A DNA stretch of 15,050 nucleotides, taken from assembly GCA_018896985.1 (NCBI GenBank), contig JAHILQ010000132.1:1-15050 (forward strand), read 5' to 3'. Made by a program: the position numbers and the translations under genes. A model generated the notes under the pieces. It was not told the origin of the DNA. It saw only the letters and a list, made by a program, of their open reading frames with translations, and did no database searches. The stretch comes from Nitrospinota bacterium. GTDB lineage: Bacteria; Nitrospirota; Thermodesulfovibrionia; Thermodesulfovibrionales; UBA1546. This document shows, piece after piece, positions 1 to 7,661 of the stretch (the first letter of the stretch is position 1; every line of letters starts with the position of its first letter).

Positions 1-621
1 GACCTCATTGAAAGTCTCGCCCAGCCCTACCATCAGCCCTGATTTTGCGTTAATATCAATCGCAATCTTTTTTGCATTTCGTAAAACATTTAAGGATCTT
101 TCGTAATTTGCCTGAGGCCTTACATATGGATAAAGCCTTGGCACAGTCTCTACATTATGATTATAGACATCGGGCGCAGAATCAAGAACAGTCTTCAGTG
201 AGTTATAATCACCTTTAAAATCAGGCGTGAGAACTTCCACCGTTGTCTTGGGAAGATGTTTTTTTACTGCCCTGACTGTCTCGGCAAAATGCTTGGCGCC
301 GCCGTCAGGCAAGTCATCCCTTGTAACAGAGGTTACAACCACATACTTCAATCCCATATCCTTTGCAGCCAGAGCAACCCTTTCAGGCTCCATTTCATCA
401 AGAAACTCTGGAGCAGAGGACTCTACAGAGCAGAACCCGCAGTTTCTTGTGCATGCAGAACCCATAATCATGAAAGTCGCCGTAGGTTTTGCAAAGCACT
501 CGCCTATGTTAGGACATCGCGCCTCCTCGCAGACAGTTGAAAGGCGGTGATTCCTTAAAATCTGTTTTGTATCATGAACCCCTATAGGGCTTTTTACTTT
601 TATCCACTCCGGCAATCGCAT
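1..621 (-). CDS. lipA: Lipoyl synthase, N-terminal 207 residues (runs off the window)
   Basis: LipA is a radical SAM enzyme that inserts two sulfurs into octanoyl groups on lipoyl-domain proteins, making the lipoate cofactor of pyruvate and 2-oxoacid dehydrogenases and the glycine cleavage system. Translating the minus strand from ATG at 621 gives MRLPEWIKVKSPIG, the usual LipA opening. Next comes the auxiliary-cluster motif CEEARCPNIGEC (CX4CX5C), then the radical SAM motif CTRNCGFC (CX3CX2C, the spacing LipA shares with radical SAM enzymes), then VTRDDLPDGGAKHF, a LipA signature. The frame is open to base 1, so roughly the last third of the protein is missing. No ribosome binding site precedes the ATG, and a good promoter ends about 8 bases before it, so the mRNA may be leaderless. 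The EamA permease gene is transcribed divergently. Assignment is very secure. Confidence 0.97.
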   Translation of the reverse strand, partial: MRLPEWIKVKSPIGVHDTKQILRNHRLSTVCEEARCPNIGECFAKPTATFMIMGSACTRNCGFCSVESSAPEFLDEMEPERVALAAKDMGLKYVVVTSVTRDDLPDGGAKHFAETVRAVKKHLPKTTVEVLTPDFKGDYNSLKTVLDSAPDVYNHNVETVPRLYPYVRPQANYERSLNVLRNAKKIAIDINAKSGLMVGLGETFNEV

Positions 622-629
622 GGTTATTA

Positions 630-658
630 AACATAAAAGAAATGCAAAAGTTTGTCAA
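630..658 (-). promoter_or_regulatory. Predicted sigma70-type promoter of lipA
   Basis: On the minus strand, TTGACA (653-658, perfect -35) is followed by a 17-base spacer and TATGTT (630-635, 4 of 6 for -10). The expected transcription start falls at about 621-623, at or next to the lipA start codon. It lies in the 123-base gap between lipA and the divergent permease gene. Confidence 0.55.
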
Positions 659-744
659 TCACGGGCAGGGAAAACATTCTCAGCCGCGAGCAGGCTTTAT
701 GTTAAAATGTTACCTATGCTTTATACGGAGGATATTGACTTTCA

Positions 745-1581
745 ATGAACGGGCTGCAGCCTTCTATTTATATTCTGCTTGCCATATTCCTGTGGAGCAG
801 TCTTGGTATAATTGTCAGACTGTCAGGCGTAGCTGTTCATGTGCTCATTTTTTATTCTGTTATAGTTTCTCTGATCTTTCAGGCCGCAATTCTCTCAAAC
901 AAAAAATACAGAAAAGACATCCCCTCTATAAAAAAAATAAAATACCCTCTTCTAATCGGTTTCGTTTCTCTCCTTAATACCTTCAGCTATTTTTACGCCT
1001 TTAAACATACAACTATTGCAAATGCGGTGCTTACACACTATACTGCGCCTATAATTGTTGCCTTTCTTGCGCATTTTTTTTTAAAAGAGCGACTAACGAT
1101 AAAAATTTTCATTGCTATTGTTACAGCTTCCATAGGGTTATTGACTATGTTTAAGGGGCTTTCATTTGAGGGAAACCACGCAACAGGCATAATAGCTGGA
1201 ACCTTCTCGGGATTCGCCTATGCTGTGATTGTAATACTGCTGAGAATTCATTCCAGGGAATTTAACCCTCTTGTTCTGAATTTCTTGTCCAACTCTGTCA
1301 TCGCAATTATGCTGGCGCCGTTTATCAGAGAGTTCCCTGTAAATGCTCTGTGGAGTTTTATTTTTATGGGAATAGTGCATTCTACAATAGCTCCTGTCTT
1401 ATATTTTAAAGGACTAAAGATTGTTACTGCCAACAGGACTGCCATTCTTGGTTATCTTGAACCTGTCAGCGCTATACTTTTGAGCATAGTTTTTTTTAAT
1501 GAATTGCCGGGAAAAGGCTCAATTATCGGAGGACTGCTGATAATATTTTCAGGGTATCTTACCTTGAGAGAGGGGAAATAA
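745..1581 (+). CDS. EamA-family (DMT superfamily) permease
   Basis: This is an inner-membrane transporter-like protein of 278 residues with about ten hydrophobic segments, the usual DMT layout of two tandem EamA repeats of five helices. Repeat 1 ends with a polytopic stretch around residues 85-117 (YFYAFKHTTIANAVLTHYTA, then a KERLT turn), and repeat 2 mirrors it around 218-255 (LYFKGLKIVTANRTAILGYL, then ELPGKG). The paired pattern of a small-residue helix followed by E-x-L/P is typical of EamA. The substrate cannot be told from sequence; members export metabolites or amino acids. An in-frame TGA at 736-738 fixes ATG 745 as the first possible start; GGAGG at 727-731 is 13 bases upstream, which is long. 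It is divergent from lipA and convergent with the YgjP-like gene, and no intrinsic terminator is seen between the latter two. Confidence 0.9.
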   Translation: MNGLQPSIYILLAIFLWSSLGIIVRLSGVAVHVLIFYSVIVSLIFQAAILSNKKYRKDIPSIKKIKYPLLIGFVSLLNTFSYFYAFKHTTIANAVLTHYTAPIIVAFLAHFFLKERLTIKIFIAIVTASIGLLTMFKGLSFEGNHATGIIAGTFSGFAYAVIVILLRIHSREFNPLVLNFLSNSVIAIMLAPFIREFPVNALWSFIFMGIVHSTIAPVLYFKGLKIVTANRTAILGYLEPVSAILLSIVFFNELPGKGSIIGGLLIIFSGYLTLREGK

Positions 1582-1628
1582 GCAGATCTTCTCCGGAACT
1601 TTTGCTAATTTTTCCGCTCTGGTTTCCT

Positions 1629-2300
1629 TTAAATACTCAGAGTCCTTTCGTTATCCTTCAACCACTTTTGCCTTTCCTTAAAATCAGGCAGGATGCTTTT
1701 TACTTTATCCCAAAATAATCTTGAATGGTTTCTTTGTTCCAAATGCACAAGTTCATGCACAATTACATAGTCAATTATTTCCAGCGGCGCCATTATCAAA
1801 CGCCAGCTAAAATTTACCGTTCCTTTTGATCCGCTTGAGCCCCATCTTCTTTGAGCGCCAGTGATTTTGATTGAGAGCGGCTTATATCCGGTAAGGCTTG
1901 AATACCACTCACAGCGCTCTTTTATCTTCTTTTCCGCGACCGATTTGTACCACCTTATCACAACATCCCTTGCATAAGGTACTTTTTCCAGAGATAAAAG
2001 CAGATTATCTTTAAGCTCAATATCAACACCAAAACCATCAAGGATTTTCAACTTATAGCTCTTTCCGAGACAAAAGAACGACTCTCCATTTACAAATTCC
2101 TTAGCTTTTGGCTTGGGCCTGCTCTTTATTTCCAGCAACTTTGCTCTAATCCAGTCACGTTTTTTACTAACCAGATTTTCCAAGTAATCAACAGGGGTTT
2201 TAAACGGCGCTCGAATAACAAGCGTTGCATCGTGCGTTAACACAAGCGCAATCGTTTTTCTTTTTGAGCGGATTATTTTGCTGATTTTAATTTCTTCCAT
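1629..2300 (-). CDS. YgjP/DUF45-type zinc metallopeptidase-like protein
   Basis: A soluble protein of 223 residues in the YgjP-like (M48-related, SprT-like) metallopeptidase family, found widely in bacteria and often beside restriction systems; the physiological substrate is unknown. The N-terminal beta-rich region (RSKRKTIALVLTHDATLVIR, residues 11-30) and a KK-x2-W-x2-K helix match the family. The zinc site is at the C-terminus: HELVH at 182-186 (H182, E183, H186) and H192 in QRNHSRLFW, the HExxH-x5-H pattern. RRWGSSGSKGTVNFSWRL (151-168) is the conserved strand before it. Length is normal, so the gene looks intact. ATG 2300 has AAAAGG a few bases upstream. The start lies 28 bases inside the end of the truncated toxin gene (2273-2437), so translation may be coupled to it. 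Confidence 0.88.
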   Translation of the reverse strand: MEEIKISKIIRSKRKTIALVLTHDATLVIRAPFKTPVDYLENLVSKKRDWIRAKLLEIKSRPKPKAKEFVNGESFFCLGKSYKLKILDGFGVDIELKDNLLLSLEKVPYARDVVIRWYKSVAEKKIKERCEWYSSLTGYKPLSIKITGAQRRWGSSGSKGTVNFSWRLIMAPLEIIDYVIVHELVHLEQRNHSRLFWDKVKSILPDFKERQKWLKDNERTLSI

Positions 2301-2437
2301 GCAGTCGCCTTTTCAACAATGGCGGCATCTAAAGCACGATGCATATTCAAATCCCTGACATGGATGGCATCAAACCCTTGTCTTCTTAACCAGTCTACCG
2401 TTGTTTGTGAAATCCCCATGTCTGCGAGAAACTTCAT
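2273..2437 (-). pseudogene. Truncated PIN-like toxin (DUF5615), N-terminal half only
   Basis: The 54-residue product begins MKFLADMGISQTTVDWLRRQ and continues GFDAIHVRDLNMHRALDAAI, which matches the N-terminal half of DUF5615/Mut7-C-type PIN-like toxins, including the early acidic residue D6. Family members run to about 100-120 residues and carry a second acidic motif (like LTxDxDF) that is absent here. After about residue 44 (EKA) the sequence becomes AWKKLKSAK and stops, where the YgjP-like gene begins. A deletion or rearrangement has therefore replaced the catalytic C-terminal half. An upstream in-frame ATG exists at 2482, but MKF at 2437 matches the family start and lies 8 bases after the DUF433 stop. 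Loss of toxicity is inferred from the missing motif. Confidence 0.75.
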
Positions 2438-2445
2438 AACGCCGA

Positions 2446-2670
2446 TTAACCTACCGGGTGCAATTCTTCTTTTGCAAGCCAAGAAGCATATTGCAATGAC
2501 TCTCTTATATCATCAGCTTCAAGGTCGGGATATTCTTTCAATATCTCTCCTGTAGTCATGCCATTTGCAACGAGGTTTATTACCAGGGAAACGGGGATTC
2601 TCATTCCCCTTATGCACGCCTGCCCGCCCATGATATCTTTGTTGAATGTTATCCGTTTAAATTCTCTCAT
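2446..2670 (-). CDS. DUF433 family antitoxin-like protein
   Basis: A 74-residue protein with the DUF433 pattern: GGQACIRGMRIPV near residues 15-27, then a helix-turn-helix-like stretch with ILKEYPDLEADDIRESLQYA (43-62). DUF433 proteins are typically the first gene of a pair with DUF5615 PIN-like toxins, thought to act as the DNA-binding antitoxin; that arrangement is seen here, though the toxin is cut short. The start codon at 2670 is preceded by a strong GGAGGTG ribosome binding site, and a TATAAT box (2699-2704, minus strand) lies about 29 bases upstream of the ATG without a convincing -35. Length is normal and the reading frame is intact. Confidence 0.85.
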   Translation of the reverse strand: MREFKRITFNKDIMGGQACIRGMRIPVSLVINLVANGMTTGEILKEYPDLEADDIRESLQYASWLAKEELHPVG

Positions 2671-2745
2671 CTTACACCTCCGGAAAGCCTTGTGCCTTAT
2701 TATATAACAGTCTGTTGCTTTTTACCCTCCTGCCCCTGCCCGCAG

Positions 2746-2767
2746 AAAAATGTGCCTGACACTTTTT
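2746..2767. repeat. Imperfect inverted repeat of the AAAAGTGTCAGGCACATTTT type
   Basis: The plus strand reads AAAA-ATGTGCCTGACACT-TTTT: A-rich and T-rich arms around GTG CCTGA CAC, with one bulged base. Motifs of this type recur in genomes that carry REP-associated Y1 transposases; that link is recalled, not shown here. The GC stem is too short for a convincing terminator. Confidence 0.4.
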
Positions 2768-2953
2768 CCTGCCTGAATGTCATATCTTAACGTGCTGACC
2801 CCGTTTCTGTGCCCTTTATAACAGACAGAGGAAGTTGAAAAAATGGAAGGTAAAGAGGGGCTGGAATTTCAGATTCTTGAGATGGCGGAATTTAAGACCT
2901 GAGAGCGATTTTGTTATTTATGGCTGATAGTTGTAAACCAACCCATTCCTCTA

Positions 2954-2982
2954 TTGCAATTCTTGCTGAAAGATTTTAATAT
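2954..2982 (+). promoter_or_regulatory. Possible promoter of the RadC-N / restriction-modification operon
   Basis: TTGCAA (2954-2959) and TAATAT (2977-2982) are separated by exactly 17 bases, each matching 4 of 6 consensus positions, and lie 28 bases before the ATG at 3010. No better candidate is seen in the gap. Confidence 0.35.
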
Positions 2983-3009
2983 TTAAGGGAAATTCTGGGG
3001 GAGAATCTT

Positions 3010-3306
3010 ATGAAAACATGGACACATCTGGGCGGGAAACTAAGAGAACTTGGCGCTGAGTCATTAACAGATGCCGAACTCCTTTCAATTCTCATCTCCA
3101 CAGGCACAAAAGGAAAATCAGCAGAGAAAATAGCCGAAGAAATCCTCAATAAATTTGGCTCATTCAAAGGGATGGCAAACCAGCCGCTTGAAAAGTTCCT
3201 TGAATTCAAAGGGCTCGGTGACAGAAAAATTATAAAAATAGCTGCTGCCTTTGAGATTGCAAAAAGGATTGTTAATCAGGTTTTAAAAGACTATAATAAA
3301 GAATAA
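3010..3306 (+). CDS. Stand-alone RadC N-terminal (UPF0758, helix-hairpin-helix) domain protein
   Basis: A 98-residue protein that matches only the N-terminal half of RadC/UPF0758 proteins: KLRELGAESLTDAELLSILI (residues 11-30), STGTKGKSAEKIAEEILNKFG, then a helix-hairpin-helix-like KFLEFKGLGDRKIIKIAAAF. Full RadC proteins are about 220 residues and end in a JAB/MPN metal-binding domain (HxHPSG motif); this part is absent, and the ORF ends cleanly at 3306 with no remnant after it. It may be a genuine short form rather than a fresh truncation. GGGGGAG sits just before ATG 3010. It is the first gene of a co-directional run: a DUF4258-like gene begins 41 bases downstream, then DUF2283 and the restriction-modification gene. 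RadC function is uncertain even in full-length proteins; a DNA-binding role is inference. Confidence 0.82.
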   Translation: MKTWTHLGGKLRELGAESLTDAELLSILISTGTKGKSAEKIAEEILNKFGSFKGMANQPLEKFLEFKGLGDRKIIKIAAAFEIAKRIVNQVLKDYNKE

Positions 3307-3347
3307 AAAAACTGACAATTCAATATAAAACATAAAGGAACTCACTA

Positions 3348-3614
3348 TTGGAAGTAATAATTAAAGAACATGCAAGTTTTGAGGCAAAGCGAAGGGGTAT
3401 TACAGAAGAGCTTATAAAATCTGTTGTTAAGAATCCCCAGCAGAAATTGCTCTCAAAAAAGGGGCGAGTAATAGTCCAGAATAAATACTATGATCACGCT
3501 GAGAACAAAGAAATGCTTTTGAGGGTTATAGGGATTGAGATGTCAGAAGCATTCCATGTTATAACAGCTTATAAAACATCCAAAACAAGTAAATATTGGA
3601 TGAAAGGAGATTAA
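3348..3614 (+). CDS. DUF4258-family toxin-like protein
   Basis: An 88-residue protein with the DUF4258 pattern: KEHASFEAKRRGITEELIKS at the N-terminus (residues 6-25), a NPQQK turn after the second helix, a beta strand LLRVIGIEM, and the ending VITAYKTSKTSKYW. DUF4258 proteins are RelE/BrnT-like in size and secondary-structure order and are often paired with a small partner; RNase activity is not shown for this one. The start is TTG at 3348, supported by AAAGGAA 8 bases upstream; the next in-frame ATG would remove most of the protein. The DUF2283 gene begins one base after the stop codon, so the two form a tight pair inside the operon that leads to the restriction-modification gene. Confidence 0.75.
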   Translation: MEVIIKEHASFEAKRRGITEELIKSVVKNPQQKLLSKKGRVIVQNKYYDHAENKEMLLRVIGIEMSEAFHVITAYKTSKTSKYWMKGD

Positions 3615-3615
3615 G

Positions 3616-3831
3616 ATGAGAGTAATTTTTGACCCTGAAACCGATACCCTAAGCCTTATCTTTAGAGAAGACAAGATAGCTGAAAGCGATGAGGTAAGAG
3701 AAGGAGTAATTATTGATTACGGCTATGACGGGAAAATAGTCTCTATGGAAATTCTCGATGCCTCCGAACAAATATCTGAGCCGAAGGGAATATTATACGA
3801 GCTTAAAGGCAAAGAAAAAGCAGCAGCTTGA
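3616..3831 (+). CDS. DUF2283 family protein, probable partner of the DUF4258 protein
   Basis: A 71-residue protein of the DUF2283 family: MRVIFDPETDTLSLIF at the start (the family's xYDxExDxLYI pattern), then SDEVREGVIIDYGYDGKIVS and MEILDASE. DUF2283 proteins commonly lie beside DUF4258 toxin-like genes and are taken as the antitoxin-like partner. AAAGGAG lies directly upstream with ideal spacing, inside the end of the DUF4258 gene. Its stop codon overlaps the start of the restriction-modification gene (TGATG at 3829-3833), so all three should be translated from one message. The role, whether antitoxin or regulator of the downstream enzyme, is inference. Confidence 0.8.
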   Translation: MRVIFDPETDTLSLIFREDKIAESDEVREGVIIDYGYDGKIVSMEILDASEQISEPKGILYELKGKEKAAA

Positions 3832-6800
3832 TGAAGAAGACAAAGCTTGCCAAAAAATCAATAAAGCTCTCCTCACCATTCGATTCAACCGATTCAAAAA
3901 CAGAAAGAACCTGTGTTGCTAAAATTACAGAATGGATTAACAGGATTATTGAGGACAAGGCTCTGCCACTCGGCAAGGCAGAGGTTGAAACAAAGGGGAC
4001 TGATGATAAATATCCTGATATAGTCCTTTACGAAAGCCCTCTGTCAACAGACGTGCTTTTAATCGCTGAATTTAAACGCCCATATTTTGACCCTTACGAT
4101 GAAGCAGAACTGAAAGAACCTGCAAGAAAAAAAGCTGCTAAAAGAAAAGCAAAGTATTTTGTTACATCAAATTTTCAGAAACTCATCTGGTTTAACACTG
4201 AAAAAGTTAATAACATGGCTCGTGAAGAAGACCAGATTGTCAATGAATTCCACCTTTCGGAAATATACGACCTTAATACAATTGATGAGCCGCAATTTAA
4301 GAATACCATCATCAGAAATCTTGAATCATTCCTTAATGAACTCGTAGAGATACACACGAAAAGAAAACCTGAGCCGCTAAACCCCGTAGATGAACATCTG
4401 ATATTCAGGCTTCACTACAAAGTCCATCGCCTGTCCAGATTTTACAGGCCGATTATCAGAGATGCAGTACATAAAGACTCTGAATTCAGAAAAAATCTGA
4501 GAAGATGGTTTGTTGAACAACAGTGGAGTTTTACTGACAGTGAAAACGATTATGAGAAGGTTGCACGACAGACGGCATATCTTCTTGTGAACAAAATCCT
4601 TTTCTATGATGTCCTTAAGTCCAGAAACCCTGATATCCCGACCATCACAATCCCAGAAGACCTTACAAAGGGAGGTCTTCTCAAGGACATACTTCAAAGC
4701 CATTTCAACTATATCCTTAGGGAAATAGATTATGAGACCGTCTATGACACGGATTTCATAGACCAAATCGCGTTCCCTGACAGCAAAGAGGTTGTTAAGG
4801 AGATAAAAGACCTTATTGATTCCTTGAGCAAATACAGATTTGCCGAGATTGACTTTGATATCATCGGAAGAATCTTTGAGATGTTGATTCCTCCTGATGA
4901 GAGGCATGACCTTGGACAGTATTTCACAAGCGCTGATATTGTTGATTTAATCCTCAGATTCTGCATTAAGAACGAAAGGGATACAGTTCTTGACCCTTCC
5001 TGCGGTGCTGGGACTTTTCTTGTAAGGGCATATAAACATAAGAGGCTTATGAACCAGAGGCTTTCACATAATGAGATGCTAAAGGACCTTTGGGGGTTTG
5101 ATATTGCAAAATTTCCGGCACATCTTTCGACAATAAACCTTGCATTAAGGGACTTAAGCGTTCGGGAGAATTATCCCCAGATAATAAAAGAAGATTTCTT
5201 TGCCTTCAGACATCATGCCGGATTTGAAGATTCTAAAAGGAGAAAAGAGATAGTCTCACCAGATAAGAAAAAGGTATCAATTCTATATCCCTCAACTGTT
5301 GACTGCATTGTCGGGAATCCGCCTTATACGAGACAGGAAGAGATAAAGGAGATTTCTAAAGAGGCAGGATATAAAGAAGACCTGATAGAGAGCGCACTTT
5401 ACGACGGAGCAAGAAAGATTGCAGATATTTCTAAACGCGCAGGGATTCATGCATATTTCTTTATTCATGGAACAAAGTTTTTGAAAGATGGCGGGAGATT
5501 TGGGTATATAGTCTCAAATTCATGGCTGGATGTTGATTATGGGAAGGGAATTCAGGAGTTCTTCCTGAGAAACTATAAGATTGTCGCTATTATAGAATCA
5601 AAGGTAGAACGCTGGTTTGAGGCAGCGGATGTGAACACCTGTATAGTTATACTCGAAAAATGTATTGACCAGAAGGCAAGGGATGAAAACCTTGTAAGGT
5701 TCGTAAATCTCTTTAAACCTGTAAGGCACTTCATTCCCGCTGCCCAGAAGACATGGGAAGAAGAACGAAATCGTTTCAATGCTATTGATAATCTTGTAAA
5801 GACAATTCTCTTCCACAATGATTTCTATCAGACCGAGGATTACAGGATTTATACTAAGAAACAGAGTGAACTCTGGGATGAGGGTTTTGATTCAGAAGAA
5901 AACAAATACACCGGCGCAAAATGGGGCAAGTATATCAGAGCGCCAGAAATATTCTTCACGATTCTTGAGAAGGGAAAAGATAAGCTTGTTCCGCTGAAAG
6001 AGATTGCAGAGGTAAGGTTTGGCATAAAAACAGGTGCAAATGAATTTTTCTATTTGACGGAAGAAGAAATTGAGAAAAAAAGCATTGAGAAAGAGTTCTG
6101 GATGCACAAGGATGAAAATGGTAATTGGGTGCCGAACTATGTAATTAAAAGCCCACAGGAATGTAAATCTATCATGGTTAAGCCGGGAGAATTGAAGCAA
6201 AGAGTACTGATAATACACAAAGATAAAAAGAGTTTAAAAAGTACCAACGTTCTTCGTTATTTAAAAGAAGGAGAACGAAAAGGCTTCCATGAAAGACCTA
6301 CATGTCAAAGTCGAAATCCATGGTACAATCTGGGGCATCAACAACCGCCGGATGGTCTTTGGTTCAAAGCCTTTAACGAGAGGGTTTTGGCACCATTAAA
6401 TGCCTATAAGTTATTTTCAAGCGATAGATTTTATGCAATTTATTTGCACAACAAAACTTATAAAAATAAGCTATTTCTTTATTTAAACTCCACTATAGCC
6501 GCCTTGATTGTGGAACTATTCGGTAGAGTAAACCTTGGGGAAGGGGCGCTTGATAACATGACATACGAAGCAGCCGCTATGTTAATTGTTGATGTGCGTA
6601 AATATGATGTAGAAAATAGTCGAGCCTTTAAGGGGTTTCTTGACCGTCCAATTTCTTCAATCTTTGATGAACTTGGGTCTAATAATCCTGATGAAGTAAC
6701 TCTCGATAAAATCAAACCCGATCGCCGTGAACTGGATAAAATCATCATGGGCGATATTCTTGGTTTAACCGATGACGAACAGCTTGAGGTTTATCGTGCA

Positions 6801-7298
6801 GTTGTTGATCTTGTGAAATCAAGGATAGAAAAAGCGAAGAGCGTTGATAAAAAGGGTAAAACAACAGAAGGCGTAGATGTTGAGCTTTTAACAAAGACAA
6901 TAAAAGAAAAGCTTGGAGACAAACTGCTTGGATATTTTTATAGAGAGAAAATCCTTAATCAGAAGAATCTTAAAACAGTAACGCTATTTCATCCCAAAAA
7001 GGAGATTCAGGTTAGGAAAGATTTTCTGGGTGGCAGCGGATGGCTATTGGTTTCAGGCAAGGACCATATAGAATGTCAGTCTGAGGCAGAAGCTGAATAT
7101 TTGAAGCTATGGCTTGAATCGGGCATTGATGAAGTAGAAGTTCCTCAGGATGAATCATACATTTCAAAAATTCTTCCTGAACTCAAAGCCCTCAAGGAAA
7201 AAATAGATCAGATAATCACAGACCACATCTCCTCCATCACCAGCCAGAAATTGCAAAACAAGATTTTGCAAAAGTTGCAGGGGGAGTTGTTTGGGTGA
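3831..7298 (+). CDS. Single-chain restriction-modification enzyme (type IIG-like)
   Basis: A 1155-residue enzyme that should both cut and methylate DNA. The N-terminus carries a PD-(D/E)XK nuclease site: PD at 62-63 (YPDIVLY) and EFK at 80-82 (LLIAEFKRP). A helical linker leads to GQYFT (362-366) and the methylase core: motif I DPSCGAGTF starting at D388 (SAM binding) and motif IV NPPY at 496-499, the N6-adenine type. From about residue 715 a target recognition region begins (RFGIKTGANEFFYL), with TaqI-like conserved pieces (VKPGELKQRVLIIHKDKKSL, RNPWYNLG, LNSTIAALIVELFGRVNLGE). The C-terminal 200 residues are helical. No frameshift or missing motif is seen. ATG 3831 overlaps the DUF2283 stop; a TTG at 3828 is an alternative. 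No separate S, R or C (controller) gene is seen. Recognition sequence cannot be predicted from the text alone. Confidence 0.92.
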   Translation: MKKTKLAKKSIKLSSPFDSTDSKTERTCVAKITEWINRIIEDKALPLGKAEVETKGTDDKYPDIVLYESPLSTDVLLIAEFKRPYFDPYDEAELKEPARKKAAKRKAKYFVTSNFQKLIWFNTEKVNNMAREEDQIVNEFHLSEIYDLNTIDEPQFKNTIIRNLESFLNELVEIHTKRKPEPLNPVDEHLIFRLHYKVHRLSRFYRPIIRDAVHKDSEFRKNLRRWFVEQQWSFTDSENDYEKVARQTAYLLVNKILFYDVLKSRNPDIPTITIPEDLTKGGLLKDILQSHFNYILREIDYETVYDTDFIDQIAFPDSKEVVKEIKDLIDSLSKYRFAEIDFDIIGRIFEMLIPPDERHDLGQYFTSADIVDLILRFCIKNERDTVLDPSCGAGTFLVRAYKHKRLMNQRLSHNEMLKDLWGFDIAKFPAHLSTINLALRDLSVRENYPQIIKEDFFAFRHHAGFEDSKRRKEIVSPDKKKVSILYPSTVDCIVGNPPYTRQEEIKEISKEAGYKEDLIESALYDGARKIADISKRAGIHAYFFIHGTKFLKDGGRFGYIVSNSWLDVDYGKGIQEFFLRNYKIVAIIESKVERWFEAADVNTCIVILEKCIDQKARDENLVRFVNLFKPVRHFIPAAQKTWEEERNRFNAIDNLVKTILFHNDFYQTEDYRIYTKKQSELWDEGFDSEENKYTGAKWGKYIRAPEIFFTILEKGKDKLVPLKEIAEVRFGIKTGANEFFYLTEEEIEKKSIEKEFWMHKDENGNWVPNYVIKSPQECKSIMVKPGELKQRVLIIHKDKKSLKSTNVLRYLKEGERKGFHERPTCQSRNPWYNLGHQQPPDGLWFKAFNERVLAPLNAYKLFSSDRFYAIYLHNKTYKNKLFLYLNSTIAALIVELFGRVNLGEGALDNMTYEAAAMLIVDVRKYDVENSRAFKGFLDRPISSIFDELGSNNPDEVTLDKIKPDRRELDKIIMGDILGLTDDEQLEVYRAVVDLVKSRIEKAKSVDKKGKTTEGVDVELLTKTIKEKLGDKLLGYFYREKILNQKNLKTVTLFHPKKEIQVRKDFLGGSGWLLVSGKDHIECQSEAEAEYLKLWLESGIDEVEVPQDESYISKILPELKALKEKIDQIITDHISSITSQKLQNKILQKLQGELFG

Positions 7299-7379
7299 GA
7301 TAAAAATCTTTAGGCCCTGACGCCGGGCATTCTGGATAAGGTTTTTAATAAAAAGTTGTAAGAAAAGGCATGATTTAGA

Positions 7380-7661
7380 ATGCAAATAAAATATTCAAAA
7401 CATCTTAAAACGAGACTTATCTTAAGGAAGATCGATTATGATTTGCCTCAATAAATCTTTGAAAAGGCAGAGGAAAGATTCATGGATACTTTAACAGGGC
7501 ATTCAATAGCAGTGGCTAAAGTTGTAATACATGACAAGGAGCGGGATGTCATGGTAGCATATAAGCATGAAGAAGTAGATGTTAGACTTCTGACAATACA
7601 TCCTTTAAAAGAGGGACAGAAAGATAATAGAGTAAAAACAGGCAGGTGGAGGAGGCTTTAA
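7380..7661 (+). pseudogene. Toxin-like gene (DUF4258/RelE-like size) with one in-frame TAA
   Basis: From ATG 7380 the frame reads MQIKYSKHLKTRLILRKIDYDLPQ, then TAA at 7452-7454, then continues without further break: IFEKAEERFMDTLTGHSIAV, AKVVIHDKERDVMVAY, LLTIHPLKEGQK, ending KTGRWRRL and TAA at 7659-7661. The whole, 94 codons, has the size and helix-strand order of small RelE/DUF4258-like toxins and is followed at once by a DUF2283 gene (TAATG overlap). The protein therefore looks intact except for one stop codon. Either it is a recent nonsense mutation or a sequencing error; a restart at ATG 7482 would lack the N-terminal quarter. Family naming is by pattern and context, not certain. Confidence 0.65.

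Larger units (their letters stand above)
2671..3009. other. Intergenic stretch with decayed sequence between two divergent gene clusters
   Basis: No complete gene is seen. It holds, left to right: the DUF433 ribosome binding site and -10 box; an imperfect inverted repeat (2746-2767); an 8-base GGGTCAGC match (minus strand, about 2795-2802) to the repeats around hicBA; a 26-codon open stretch at 2822-2902 (plus strand, QTEEVEKMEGKEGLEFQILE, ending MAEFKT and TGA) that reads like the end of a lost gene; and a probable promoter for the RadC-N gene (2954-2982). Confidence 0.5.

Noticed and set aside
1596..1617. Hairpin CGGAA/TTCCG between the EamA gene and the YgjP-like gene
   Set aside because: Five-base stem with a 12-base loop and no T-run; too weak to call a terminator.
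4377..4907. Minus-strand 176-codon ORF inside the restriction-modification gene
   Set aside because: Shadow frame of a well-supported methylase; no start signals and no recognisable domains.
7313..7332. GCCC-TGACGCC-GGGC hairpin after the restriction-modification gene
   Set aside because: Four-base stem and no T-run downstream.
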